This document shows, in pieces, positions 18,826 through 27,518 of a stretch of DNA of 64,000 nucleotides. Origin of the DNA: Paenibacillus macerans. Its GTDB lineage: Bacteria; Bacillota; Bacilli; Paenibacillales; Paenibacillaceae. Within the stretch, counting starts at the first letter, position 1, and each line of letters opens with the position of its first letter. The stretch covers positions 885,462 to 949,461 of the forward strand of contig NZ_JAMBOE010000001.1 in assembly GCF_023715465.1 (NCBI RefSeq). The letters are read 5' to 3'. The translations under genes and the position numbers were made by a program. The notes under the pieces were generated by a model. It ran no database searches. It worked only from the letters and a program-made list of their open reading frames with translations, and was not told where the DNA came from.

Positions 18826-19842
18826 TCAATGAGTATAAGACGCTACGTTTTCCGGCGTAACGGCTTCGTGCAGAGAGATGTTGAGCCCGCTCGCGATCAC
18901 GTTCGCAACATCCTCGATAAATTCGTCGATCTCCTTCGGCGTGACGATGAGGTCATGGCCAAGCGGGTCCAGCACCTCTTTGACGAGCCCCAATCTTTCG
19001 TTTTCGCTGAGTTCGGTAAGCAAGCCCATGATCTGCTTCGTTTGCGCTTGCTCCCCTTCTCCGGCTTCCTGATTGAAATGCGATTTCATCAGATCTAAGA
19101 CGTTGTTCACGATCGTTGAAGCGTAGCAAACCGTTGGCACGCCGATCGCGATGCACGGGATGCCGAGAATTTCCTTCGTCAGCCCCCTTCTTTTGTTGCC
19201 GATGCCGGAACCGGGGTGGATGCCGATATCGGCGATTTGAATCGTCGTATTCACCCGCTCGAGCGAACGGGAGGCCAGCGCGTCGATCGCGATGATCAGA
19301 TCGGGCCGGGTCCGGTCAACGATGCCCTGCACCACTTCGCTTGATTCGATGCCGGTAACCCCCAGCACCCCGGGGGCCACGGCGCTGACCTGGCGGTACC
19401 CAGGAGCCACCTGATCCGGCGTAAGCTCAAAGTAATGGCGGGTCACCAGCACGTTTTCCACGACTAGAGGGCCGAGAGCGTCAGGCGTCACATTCCAGTT
19501 CCCGAGCCCGACAACCAGCGTCTTGGCATGGCTGGAGACTCCGATTTTATCTAAAAATGCGGTGAATTCTTTGGCAAAAGCGGCGGAAACCTTCTCCTGC
19601 AGTTCGGTATCCTGATTGCGAAGCCCCGGAACCTCGATCGTAACATAATGGCCTTTAACCTTGCCGATTTGCCGTGAAGCAGCTTCATTGGCCACGTCAA
19701 GCCGGGTGATTTTAATGCCGTCCTTCTCGGTTACGTCCTCGTTTAGGCCCTGCACCGGCCCGCCATGGGCCGTTTCGGCCATCTCCTTCGCTTCAACGGC
19801 CAAATCGGTACGCACGGAATATTCCTGTAAATCCAAATTCAT
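18826..19842 (-). CDS. gpr: Germination protease GPR
   Basis: 338 residues from ATG 19842 (MNLDLQEYSVRTDLAVEAKE), eight bases after GGAGGT. GPR zymogen features: an N-terminal propeptide, the segment near DGIKITRLDVANEAAS, LVVGLGNWNVTPDALGPLVV, and a core with IIAIDALASRSLERVNTTIQ and DIGIHPGSGIGNKRRGL, all strongly conserved in this aspartic-type protease. It degrades the acid-soluble proteins that protect spore DNA when germination begins. It is divergent from rpsT, as in Bacillus. Expression would be under sporulation sigma factors, but no such promoter was identified with confidence. Confidence 0.97.
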   Translation of the reverse strand: MNLDLQEYSVRTDLAVEAKEMAETAHGGPVQGLNEDVTEKDGIKITRLDVANEAASRQIGKVKGHYVTIEVPGLRNQDTELQEKVSAAFAKEFTAFLDKIGVSSHAKTLVVGLGNWNVTPDALGPLVVENVLVTRHYFELTPDQVAPGYRQVSAVAPGVLGVTGIESSEVVQGIVDRTRPDLIIAIDALASRSLERVNTTIQIADIGIHPGSGIGNKRRGLTKEILGIPCIAIGVPTVCYASTIVNNVLDLMKSHFNQEAGEGEQAQTKQIMGLLTELSENERLGLVKEVLDPLGHDLIVTPKEIDEFIEDVANVIASGLNISLHEAVTPENVASYTH

Positions 19843-19936
19843 CCCATAAGACCTCCATTTCCTCAAGTTACCTTTATTGTGCGGGAGAGGCAAAGCGATT
19901 ATTCATCCGTTCCTCGATCCTTGCACCCATAATTTA

Positions 19937-19965
19937 TTGCTTTTTGCAGTGCTGCGTGATAAAAT
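19937..19965 (+). promoter_or_regulatory. SigA promoter of rpsT
   Basis: TTGCTT (19937-19942) and TAAAAT (19960-19965) are 17 bp apart, 55 bp before the rpsT start. Confidence 0.6.
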
Positions 19966-20019
19966 GTTTTAAGTTGTGAATCATCTGGGATGATATATGC
20001 TTTACAGGAGGTGAATGCA

Positions 20020-20295
20020 ATGCCTAACATTAAATCCGCAATCAAACGTGTGAAAACGAACGAAAAGCGCCGCGCGCTCAACGCTTCGCAAAAATCCGCT
20101 CTGCGTACGGCCGTGAAAGCTGCCGACAGTGCTCTGGCGACTAACGAAGTCGAAGCAGCCAAAACTGCTTTAGCCGCTGCTACCCAAAAATTGGACAAAG
20201 CCGTAACGAAAGGTTTGATCCACAAAAACGCAGCAGCCCGCAAAAAATCCCGCTTGGCTAAAAAATTGAACGCCCTTACGTCCCAACAAGCGTAA
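20020..20295 (+). CDS. rpsT: 30S ribosomal protein S20
   Basis: 91 residues from ATG 20020; AGGAGGTG precedes it. [18 protein letters not shown] is the characteristic S20 start, and the rest is basic and Ala-rich helical. It binds 16S rRNA early in assembly. Single-gene unit with its own promoter and terminator, divergent from gpr and convergent with holA. Confidence 0.99.
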   Translation: MPNIKSAIKRVKTNEKRRALNASQKSALRTAVKAADSALATNEVEAAKTALAAATQKLDKAVTKGLIHKNAAARKKSRLAKKLNALTSQQA

Positions 20296-20330
20296 GCGCC
20301 GTTATTTATAAGAGTGTTAAACTAAGCGCA

Positions 20331-20367
20331 AAAAGACCTGAACGATTTTCGTTCAGGTCTTTTTTGG
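20331..20367 (+). terminator. Terminator of rpsT
   Basis: AAAAGACCTGAACG pairs with CGTTCAGGTCTTTT around ATTTT, followed by further T residues. Confidence 0.95.
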
Positions 20368-20618
20368 TTTCTTTTCTTTCGGGCCCTTATTTGCCTGAAA
20401 AAACGCTATTTTCATTTCCAACGGACAGGAGAGCCGCTATTTGCTTGAAAACGGCCAGAGACGTGCGTATTATCACCGAATAAGGCCCGTGGTGTCCGTT
20501 ACATTTTGAAAACCGTTGTTTTCAGCGAAATAGCGGCGCTGGAGTCCGTTAGGATTCGCCTTACACGATTTCCGGATTGTTCTGCCAACTCCGGCCGGAA
20601 GCGCCGCCTGCATATAGG
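20368..20618. repeat. Intergenic dispersed repeat (copy with GTGTCCGTTA motif)
   Basis: The segment at 20490-20555 (GGTGTCCGTTACATTTTG...TTTTCAGCGAAATAGCGG...GAGTCCGTTAG) is clearly related to 27195-27258. It is preceded by ACGCTATTTTC, CCGCTATTTGC and AATAAGGCCC words. No coding potential is seen. It lies between the ends of rpsT and holA. Confidence 0.6.
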
Positions 20619-21638
20619 TCATGCCCCCAATTTAAGCAAAAAGAGCTCCAAGCCGAGCACTTTGTCGACGCCGCCGCTTTTCATCCGGTAATCCAGTTCG
20701 GCGAGCTCGGAAATAATTTCCCGCAGCCGCCCGGCTTCGAATTTCCGCGCCTGCTCGCCGGCCAACTTGACGACGTAGGGGTGCAGGCTAAGCTGCGAGG
20801 CGATTTGCTGCTGCGAGTAGCTTTGCCGGCCCAGATCCTTTACCTGCATCATAATCCGGAACTGGCGAGCGATCAGCGCCGCGATCTTGATCGGTTCTTC
20901 ACGCTGCTTGAGCAGCTCGTAGAAAATGCCTAATGCCTTCTCCAACCGCAGCGCGGCGATATGCTCGACCATCACAAACACGTTCTGCTCCGTGCTGCGG
21001 GCGACAAGCTGCTCGACGGCGGCCATGTCGATCGTGCCTCCGGCTCCGGCGTACAGGCACAGCTTGTCCGCCTCCGCCGCCAGCGCGGCCATTTGCACAC
21101 CACCGGCCGCAATCAGCGCCTCCGCGGCTTCCTTGCCGATCCGGCAGCCGCGTTTCTCCACCTCGTGCACGACCCACTGCACGAGTTCGGACCCGCCCAG
21201 CGGCATAAACGACAAAGCCGTCCCGGAAGCCTTCATCGCCTTCACGATCTTTTTACGTTCGTCGAGCTTCTCGGCGTAGACGACAAACACGATTACGCTG
21301 TGCTCCGCCGGATTGCCGATATACGCCTGCAGCGCCTCCACCTTGTGCTCGATTTTGCCGCCCTCTTTGCCCGCCGTAAACAACCCGGCGTCGCGGACGA
21401 CGATCAGCTTGCGCTCAACGAGAAAAGGCAGTGTCTCGGCCTCCTCCATCACCACTTCAATCGGCGTCTCGGCCAGATCGAATACCGCCATGGCGAAGTC
21501 CTTCTGGTCCCGGTCGACCAGCTTGTCCTGCAGCAGCCCGACAAACTCCTGTATTTGATATTTCTCCGTGCCGTAGCATAAATATAACGGGGAAATCCGC
21601 CCCTGTTTGATATCCTTTACCGCTGTTTTTGCGTCCAA
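20619..21638 (-). CDS. holA: DNA polymerase III subunit delta
   Basis: 339 residues from a TTG at 21638, eight bases after AAGGAGA. SPLYLCYGTEKYQIQEFVGL at the N-terminus is typical, as are the three-domain length, PFLVERKLIVVRDAGLF and, near the C-terminus, LAELDYRMKSGGVDKVLGLELFLLKL. It is the clamp-loader subunit that opens the beta clamp. It lies between comEC and rpsT as in Bacillus (yqeN), except that a sigma/anti-sigma pair has been placed between comEC and holA. Confidence 0.96.
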   Translation of the reverse strand: MDAKTAVKDIKQGRISPLYLCYGTEKYQIQEFVGLLQDKLVDRDQKDFAMAVFDLAETPIEVVMEEAETLPFLVERKLIVVRDAGLFTAGKEGGKIEHKVEALQAYIGNPAEHSVIVFVVYAEKLDERKKIVKAMKASGTALSFMPLGGSELVQWVVHEVEKRGCRIGKEAAEALIAAGGVQMAALAAEADKLCLYAGAGGTIDMAAVEQLVARSTEQNVFVMVEHIAALRLEKALGIFYELLKQREEPIKIAALIARQFRIMMQVKDLGRQSYSQQQIASQLSLHPYVVKLAGEQARKFEAGRLREIISELAELDYRMKSGGVDKVLGLELFLLKLGA

Positions 21639-21949
21639 CTCGGCCTCTCCTTCCGCAACGCATTGCCTATTCCCTATGATACTTCGAAAACGGCCAATAG
21701 TCCAAATCCGGGGCCAAAAGCAAACAGAGAGACCTCTGCCTCGCGGCGAAAGGTCCCTCTGTCCCAGAACATCTATATAAACGCGGGCAGAAAAGCTCTA
21801 GAAACTTTCCCGCTTGCGGTCATACGACGATCAGGGTTCCAATCCTTTGTCTCTATACTTATAACCTATTCCATATCTCCCAAAAAGGTGACTGCCTTAA
21901 AGCTCTTGCCCCGCCCAATTTTGTGAGTTTCTTTATCTGATTGAGGGCT
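21639..21949. other. Spacer between anti-sigma gene and holA
   Basis: Apart from the terminator at 21724-21762 nothing coding is seen. A short yqzM-like gene, expected near here by Bacillus synteny, was not found on either strand. Confidence 0.5.
21724..21762 (-). terminator. Terminator of the sigma/anti-sigma operon
   Basis: CAGAGGGACCT pairs with AGGTCTCTCTG (one mismatch) and is followed on the minus strand by TTTGCTTTTGG. Confidence 0.6.
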
Positions 21950-23260
21950 TTACGGCTGATCAGTTGAGCTGCCGTTTGTGGGGGCTCGGTTTGTGGAAAC
22001 TCCGTTTGTAGAAGCCCCGTTCGTAGAAGCTCCATTCGTGGAGGTGCCGTCCTCCGTGGAAGCCCCGTTCGCGGAAGCATCCGCCTTGGCTGCCGCCTCA
22101 ACCGAATGGGCCGTCACGGCTCCGTCTTTTGCAGTCTCATAGTTAAAAGTTTTGCTGTCCTCCGACCACTCGCCCTGAACCCATTCTCCACCCAGCGTAT
22201 GATCGGAAACAAGCGTTTTTTTCTGATCGGACTCTTTTTTGTATATATACAGATGTCCGTCCTTCACCTCAGCCTCGTAGGCTCCGTCCGGAGAAGTCCA
22301 GGTAGTCGGGGCTTTAGGCACAACAGCGGTAATCCCCATCATCGATTGATTCGGATCGGCTTCTCGGGAGATACCCTGCTGAACAATCCCCGGTTCCAGG
22401 GTCTTTCCGTCATCACCGTTCGCTGCACCGGAGGTTCCGAGCTGGCCGGCCGACGCTTCGGTATTATCCGTTCCTTTCTGAGCCGAGCCTCCTCCGCCAT
22501 TGCTTGCCGGAGCACCGGTCGCGTCAGCCAGCGCTTCTTCCTCCGGGGTTTCCTTCCCCTTGGCAGAATCGCCGGAATCCTGAGCGTCCGCTGCCCCTTT
22601 CTCAGGAAGGCTGCCGGTTTCGCCGCTGTTTGCGGAGGACTTAAGTTCCTCTTCAGGCGGAGCCGTCTGCGCCGAATCGCTTGCCCCGCTTTGACCGCCG
22701 GCCGAGCCCGCATCTGCCCCATCCTTGCTTATGAACAGCCGGGCGATATCTTCCGGTTCGCCCGCCGCCCCTGCATCGTCCGCGCTTGGCGATTGATCGC
22801 TTGCGCTCTTCAAGGCGATTTCGGCGTTGGGAACCGTTCGCGGCTCATACTGATAAATAAACACGCCCAGGATCAACGCCGCCGCCACGCCCAGCGACCC
22901 GTACCGATAAATGCGGGCCCGGCGCGAGTTTGAGCTTTGCTCGCGTTCCTGCTTGCCGCTTCGGCCCAGCGCAGGGGAGCTTTCGGTCATCATCGGCAGG
23001 GCGTCCATTTCGGATACGCTGCCTTCCCGGCGGGCCTGATCGATCGCGTCCAATTGCGGAAGAATCGCATCGACCAGGCTGTAATTCGGGACGACCTTCG
23101 GCAGGTCCTCGAGCTGCGCGGACAGCTTGTTCAGCCATTCAAACTGCTCGGCGCAATCCTGGCAATGATGAATATGTTCAAACAGAAGAGAAGTTTCCTC
23201 TTCGTTCAAATCCCGATCGAGATAACGATTCATCCATTCCACCGCCTCCTGGCAATTCAT
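21950..23260 (-). CDS. Zinc-finger anti-sigma factor with long disordered extracytoplasmic part
   Basis: 436 residues. The N-terminal 40 residues (MNCQEAVEWMNRYLDRDLNE and HIHHCQDC) form a ZAS domain with the HxxxCxxC zinc motif that binds ECF sigma factors. A membrane segment (YGSLGVAAALILGVFIYQY, about 123-141) follows. The outside part is low-complexity Ser/Ala/Gly/Glu, then a small folded-looking segment (TTWTSPDGAYEAEVKDGHLYIYKK) and a tail of STNGA pentapeptides. The start overlaps the sigma stop by ATGA, so the pair is translationally coupled. It should hold the sigma factor at the membrane until an envelope signal leads to its release. Confidence 0.9.
   Translation of the reverse strand: MNCQEAVEWMNRYLDRDLNEEETSLLFEHIHHCQDCAEQFEWLNKLSAQLEDLPKVVPNYSLVDAILPQLDAIDQARREGSVSEMDALPMMTESSPALGRSGKQEREQSSNSRRARIYRYGSLGVAAALILGVFIYQYEPRTVPNAEIALKSASDQSPSADDAGAAGEPEDIARLFISKDGADAGSAGGQSGASDSAQTAPPEEELKSSANSGETGSLPEKGAADAQDSGDSAKGKETPEEEALADATGAPASNGGGGSAQKGTDNTEASAGQLGTSGAANGDDGKTLEPGIVQQGISREADPNQSMMGITAVVPKAPTTWTSPDGAYEAEVKDGHLYIYKKESDQKKTLVSDHTLGGEWVQGEWSEDSKTFNYETAKDGAVTAHSVEAAAKADASANGASTEDGTSTNGASTNGASTNGVSTNRAPTNGSSTDQP
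21960..22075 (-). repeat. 15-bp tandem repeats at the 3' end of the anti-sigma gene
   Basis: About eight in-frame, degenerate 15-bp units encode pentapeptides of the type STNGA (NGAST, DGTST, NGAST, NGAST, NGVST, NRAPT, NGSST). Unit length keeps the frame, so copy number could vary without breaking the protein. Confidence 0.85.
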
Positions 23261-23805
23261 CCTGATACACCACCTTTCTGATAATCTCGAAGTAAATGCT
23301 GCAGCTGCTGCCTGGCTCTAAACAGATAGGATTTAACGGTGTTCAAGGGCAGGTTCAGACTGTCGGCAATTTCGTTATAGGAAAAGTCCTGCAAATATCT
23401 CAGCACAACCACCGACTTGTGATGCTCCGGGAGCTGCTCGATCGCGGTGCGGATATCCTCGGCCAAATAGCCGGTCATCACCTCATGTTCAACGCTGTCG
23501 TTGCCCTGAAACACCATTTCATGCTCTTCGATCGAAACCGTCGGTTTATTCCTTCGAAATTTGTCGATGCAGATGTTCGTCACGATTCGCTGCACCCAAG
23601 TTTTAAATTGAGCTTTCTCCTCATATGAACCGATTTTGGTATAAATGCGGATAAGTGCCTCCTGAGCGGCGTCGTGCGCATCCTGCTCGTTGTTTAATAT
23701 ATAATAAGCTGTCCGGTACACATGCTGTTCAATCTCTCGCAATAGGGTGATTAGAGCGTCGCGATCGCCCTCTTGAGCGGCTCTGATGAGACCTTGCTCC
23801 ACCAC
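23257..23805 (-). CDS. ECF sigma factor, SigW-like
   Basis: 182 residues from GTG 23805 (the first of two GTG codons), preceded by AAGGGGGAGCC. The longer frame to 23862 is rejected because an ECF-type promoter lies inside it. Region 2 is visible as YYILNNEQDAHDAAQEALIR and FKTWVQRIVTNICIDKFRRN. Region 4 is QLPEHHKSVVVLRYLQDFSY with NEIADSLNLPLNTVKSYLFR. It directs RNA polymerase to envelope-stress promoters and is paired with the overlapping anti-sigma gene. Confidence 0.93.
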   Translation of the reverse strand: MVEQGLIRAAQEGDRDALITLLREIEQHVYRTAYYILNNEQDAHDAAQEALIRIYTKIGSYEEKAQFKTWVQRIVTNICIDKFRRNKPTVSIEEHEMVFQGNDSVEHEVMTGYLAEDIRTAIEQLPEHHKSVVVLRYLQDFSYNEIADSLNLPLNTVKSYLFRARQQLQHLLRDYQKGGVSG

Positions 23806-23831
23806 AAAGGCTCCCCCTTTCTTGCAACTAC

Positions 23832-23861
23832 TCAGACGCTGGCGTCCGACAAAATGTTGCA
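23832..23861 (-). promoter_or_regulatory. Probable autoregulatory ECF promoter
   Basis: On the minus strand TGCAACA (23855-23861) and CGTCTGA (23832-23838) are separated as in ECF promoters (AAC ... 17 bp ... CGTC). The GTG start follows 27 bp later. The fit is to the general AAC/CGTC pattern, not to a tested site. Confidence 0.6.
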
Positions 23862-23945
23862 ATGTTGTTACTATTTTAGAAAAATATTTATTTGGAATAA
23901 AAGTCCGTGACCCCTGGATATCCCATTAATCTCACCTATGATACC

Positions 23946-23986
23946 AAAAAAAACAGGCCCCGTCATCCATGCTTCCACGCAGCCTG
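23946..23986 (-). terminator. Terminator downstream of comEC
   Basis: CAGGC/GCCTG stem with a long GC-rich loop that can fold further, followed on the minus strand by eight T residues. Confidence 0.7.
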
Positions 23987-24002
23987 ATAAAATCCCGGAG
24001 AA

Positions 24003-26867
24003 TCATTGTTGCGCAAGCTTATTACGGATCTGAATCCGGCCTTCCCGCACCTTTAGCTGCACTCCGCCCATCCGGTCGGTGCGGAAAACACGGGTACCCT
24101 GCGCTTCCAGCCGCGCCATGACCGTCGGATGCGGATGCCCGTAACTATTGGATGCACCGACGGAGATCAGGACGGTCTCCGGCCGCCAGTACCCCAGCCA
24201 CTCGGCTGAGGTCGACGTTTTGCTGCCGTGATGAGCCACCTTCATCACCTCGACGGGATGCCCGTTCTCCGTCCCCACCATTTCCAACACTTCCCGCTCC
24301 GCCGCTTCATCCATATCGCCGGTGAACAAAAACCGGGCTCCGCTCATCTGCAGCAGGAACACGATCGACCGGTGATTTTGCTTCTCATCGAATGGAATCG
24401 CTTCTGCCCCTGTTCCTTCGGCGGCTGCTTGGGGATATAAAATGTCAAGCTTCGTTTCGGCGTCCGGCTTTAAAGTCATGCCCCTAGCCGCCGAATAGAC
24501 CGGGATATCCCGGGACAGAGCGGTTTTCATCAATTTCTTCATGGTGGCGGATTCGGCCAGGCTTCCGTTAATCACCAGCGCCTCCACCGGGAATTCCTCG
24601 ATTACAGCCTGCAGTCCGCCGATGTGATCCTGATCGCCATGGGTTAAAAAGACGGCGCCCAGGCGGTGGATCCCCCGTTTTTTTAGCAGCGGAACGACCG
24701 TCTTCGCCCCGACTTCAAACGGCTCCCTCCTGTTCCTCCAGCTATCGGAAGCTTTGCGGAACGAAACGGTGCCGCCTCCGTCCACAAGAATATGAACGCC
24801 GGAGGGCGCCGTAATGAGCGCGCAATCCCCTTGTCCCACATCGATAAATTCGATGTTCCCGACGTTCTTGGTATACGCCGGACGGTACCCGGTTACAATC
24901 AGCAGTACAAGGCCGGCCGCTATTGCTATGCGCAAAACTCCCCTGCGCCGGTTGGCGGCCCACCGCCATACTTTTAAGGCAACTGACGTAACGGACTCCC
25001 CCTGAAGCCTGCCCCAGCCGCCGGCATTCCACTGGTGCTGATCCCAGCCACCCCCGGCGATGTTCACCTCTTGGTTGCGGCCATGCCGGTTCGGTCGTTT
25101 CCCTGTGCCCGAGGCCATCGTTCCGGCCGGAACGGGCGAAAGCGGCACCGTTTCATCGTCCATGACAACGGCCGCTAATAAATTCTGCTTTTCCCGCCGC
25201 GAACTCCAATAAAAAAGCAAAAATACAGCCCCGTAATATCCGGCGATCCACAGTAAGGAAGGGGATTTCCAATAGGTCATGAAGCCGCTTCGTTCACCAA
25301 GCCAGCCTGTGGCCCAAAACGTCGCCGAATTCAGCAGCCGTACCGGAACAGCCGCCCAGTCGCCAAGCCGGTATGCGAAAAAGCTGAGCAGAAGCGCCGC
25401 CGTCCCCATAGGCAGCGCCAGCGCTCCAATGACGGGAACAATCAGCAAATTTGCCGCCAGCGACAAGAGGGAAAACTGGTTAAAATAGTAGATCGTTAAA
25501 GGAAACGAAACGATTTCCGCCGCCAGCGTAATGGCTACGCTCCCCCGGAGTTTAGGCGGAAGCCAGCTGAAATAAGGAGAGATCAGCGGGACGAAAACGA
25601 TCAGCCCGGCGGTGACCGCAAACGAAAGCTGAAAGCTGACGTTCAGCAAAAAATAAGGGTCCCAAAGCAGCATCATAAGCGCCGCGGCCGACAGCACATT
25701 GATGCTGTCCTTGAGCTTCCCCCGCCTCAGCAAATAGATGCCGAGCATCGTCATGATCCCTGAGCGGATCACGGACGGCGAAAATCCGGTGATCAGCACG
25801 TAGGCCGGGACAAAAAACAACACGACGATCAGCGCGGTCTCCCGGCTGACCCGGCATAAACGCAGCAGCCAAAAAATGATCGCCACATTGATCGCTACAT
25901 GACTGCCCGAAATCGCCAAAATATGCGTCATGCCAAGCTGGGTGAACTCCGCGTATTTCTCCGGTTCCAGCTCATCCTGAAGCCCGATCAGCAGGCCCTT
26001 CATGTAACCGGCCTGCCAGCCCGGAAACAAGCGCTCGATCCGCTCGCCCAAATAAGCGCGAAAGGCGTCGATCTCCCCGAACAGTGCGGCAGCGCTCCAA
26101 TTGCCGGGGAGCACGTTTAACGCGGATGCGCCGGCCGCCTTGACCAGCCAATGGATGCGCTGGTTATGCAAATAGCGGCGGTAGTCGAAGCCCTCAAAGT
26201 TGCGGGCCGGCTCCGGCCGCTCAAGGGTGCCTTCTAGAATAATATTCTGCCCACGACGCCAGGAGGCGGCCGTGCTCAACTCCTCCTCTGCCTCCAAACG
26301 CAGCTGTACCGCCACCTTCTCACCGCCAGGAATGTCCCCTTCCTCCAGCGCTTTCTTCAAGTCGCCTTCGCCGGAACGGGCGATCCGGCGGAGCCGCAGC
26401 GTGAAGTCGGCCCTGTCGCCATCGATGTCCACCGGCGAAACGATCGTGCCTTCCATCCGTACAGCGAGCTCGTCAAGGGGGTCCTGATCAGCGGACCGCT
26501 CGGCGGTTAGCCCGTCAGATGGCCCCCGCTGGCCGGACAGCTTAGCGGCTAGACCGTCAGATGGCCCCCGCTGGCCGGACAGCCCAGCAGTTAGTCCAAC
26601 AACCGTCTCGTTCCCACCGGTCAAAGCATGTTCAATCCGGCTCGTATTTTGGGCTTCGTTATACTGCCAATAGGCGGCGCCCAAAGAAAATGCCAGCCAC
26701 AACACCGCCAGCCGTCGCCAAGGCCAACGTCCCATCACCAACAGCGCCGGACAAACCAGCGTAATCCCGCCCCACAGCAGCCAAAACCGGCCGTTGCCGA
26801 GCAGTATGGTCAAACCGCTGCCGGCTATCCAGCAGCAAACGATAGCGGTTAAAGGTCTACGGAACAT
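24003..26867 (-). CDS. comEC: ComEC/Rec2 DNA-uptake channel with metallo-beta-lactamase domain
   Basis: 954 residues, somewhat longer than usual. RBS AAGGAGG. Order: two N-terminal membrane segments; an extracellular OB-like domain; the competence membrane domain (MTHILAISGSHVAINVAIIF is the family signature) with many hydrophobic helices; and a C-terminal metallo-beta-lactamase-like domain (FIDVGQGDCALI, FLTHGDQDHIGGLQ, KVAHHGSKTSTS) that may degrade the non-transported strand. It forms the channel for single-stranded DNA. Around residues 90-135 it carries an unusual insert of 14-residue tandem repeats. It is separated from comEB by a terminator and a repeat-filled spacer. Confidence 0.96.
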   Translation of the reverse strand: MFRRPLTAIVCCWIAGSGLTILLGNGRFWLLWGGITLVCPALLVMGRWPWRRLAVLWLAFSLGAAYWQYNEAQNTSRIEHALTGGNETVVGLTAGLSGQRGPSDGLAAKLSGQRGPSDGLTAERSADQDPLDELAVRMEGTIVSPVDIDGDRADFTLRLRRIARSGEGDLKKALEEGDIPGGEKVAVQLRLEAEEELSTAASWRRGQNIILEGTLERPEPARNFEGFDYRRYLHNQRIHWLVKAAGASALNVLPGNWSAAALFGEIDAFRAYLGERIERLFPGWQAGYMKGLLIGLQDELEPEKYAEFTQLGMTHILAISGSHVAINVAIIFWLLRLCRVSRETALIVVLFFVPAYVLITGFSPSVIRSGIMTMLGIYLLRRGKLKDSINVLSAAALMMLLWDPYFLLNVSFQLSFAVTAGLIVFVPLISPYFSWLPPKLRGSVAITLAAEIVSFPLTIYYFNQFSLLSLAANLLIVPVIGALALPMGTAALLLSFFAYRLGDWAAVPVRLLNSATFWATGWLGERSGFMTYWKSPSLLWIAGYYGAVFLLFYWSSRREKQNLLAAVVMDDETVPLSPVPAGTMASGTGKRPNRHGRNQEVNIAGGGWDQHQWNAGGWGRLQGESVTSVALKVWRWAANRRRGVLRIAIAAGLVLLIVTGYRPAYTKNVGNIEFIDVGQGDCALITAPSGVHILVDGGGTVSFRKASDSWRNRREPFEVGAKTVVPLLKKRGIHRLGAVFLTHGDQDHIGGLQAVIEEFPVEALVINGSLAESATMKKLMKTALSRDIPVYSAARGMTLKPDAETKLDILYPQAAAEGTGAEAIPFDEKQNHRSIVFLLQMSGARFLFTGDMDEAAEREVLEMVGTENGHPVEVMKVAHHGSKTSTSAEWLGYWRPETVLISVGASNSYGHPHPTVMARLEAQGTRVFRTDRMGGVQLKVREGRIQIRNKLAQQ
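26470..26595 (-). repeat. 42-bp tandem repeats inside comEC
   Basis: Two almost identical 42-bp units (26512-26553, 26554-26595; both contain CCGTCAGATGGCCCCCGCTG) and a diverged third (26470-26511). They keep the reading frame and code for 14-residue repeats around LSGQRGPSDGL. Confidence 0.9.
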
Positions 26868-27342
26868 TATAAGTCCTCCTTCCTTTCAGATGGCGGCCAC
26901 GCCTGACATAAGTCTTCGCCATCGTTTAAGACTCCTGCCTCCAACAAGCCCACTCTCCGGCCTGCGGTCGGGCTCTGATTTGTGCTCCAGTGCAGGGTAT
27001 AAAAGGGGTTTAAGAAAAATGCCTGTCGGCGTCCTTTAGTGGCTCTGACTTCTACTTTGGACGGACGTTGCTCTAAGGGACACCAGCGACCTTATCTGCC
27101 CATTTCCCGGGTATTTCCCAGCCTAACGGACACAGGCGGCCCTATTTCGCTCCAAACCAGTTCATACAGGCCGATTTGAGGTAAATAACGTCATCTGTGT
27201 CCGTCTACATTTTGCAAACTCCCGTTTTCACGAAAATAACGGCTCTGGTGTCCCTTAGCCCCCAGGTTCCTCTTGTCCTCCCCTCTCTACCTGCGCATCG
27301 CCCTATTCCACCCCGAAAAGTTATAATTTCTATACTGTTAAG

Positions 27343-27381
27343 AAAAAAAGCACCTCATCCGCCCAAGGGCGGATGAGGTGC
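27343..27381 (-). terminator. Terminator downstream of comEB
   Basis: Perfect 15-bp stem (27350-27364 with 27367-27381) and a two-base loop, followed on the minus strand by seven T residues. Confidence 0.93.
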
Positions 27382-27406
27382 TTCCTGCATCCAGGTAAAT
27401 CGCTGG

Positions 27407-27493
27407 GTATATCCTTATAAATCATAGTATATATCCTTATAAATCATAGTATATATCCTTATAAATCATGCGCATATATCCGTACATATCATA
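27407..27493. repeat. 22-bp tandem repeat between comEB and its terminator
   Basis: About four copies of GTATATATCCTTATAAATCATA, the last one diverged. The units are AT-rich and adjoin each other without unique spacers. Confidence 0.9.
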
Positions 27494-27518
27494 GCATATT
27501 TATTCGGTCTGCTGCCGG

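Larger units (their letters stand above)
26868..27518. repeat. 650-bp non-coding spacer with dispersed and tandem repeats
   Basis: No gene is seen. 27055-27265 carries the dispersed repeat: AAGGGACACCAGCGACC, AACGGACACAGGCGGCCC, and a copy at 27195-27258 (TGTGTCCGTCTACATTTTGC...CGTTTTCACGAAAATAACGG...GGTGTCCCTTAG) related to 20490-20555. The comEB terminator and a 22-bp tandem repeat follow. Confidence 0.65.

Noticed and set aside
27407..27493. Possible CRISPR array
   Set aside because: The 22-bp units adjoin each other with no unique spacers and there are no cas genes; it is a simple tandem repeat.
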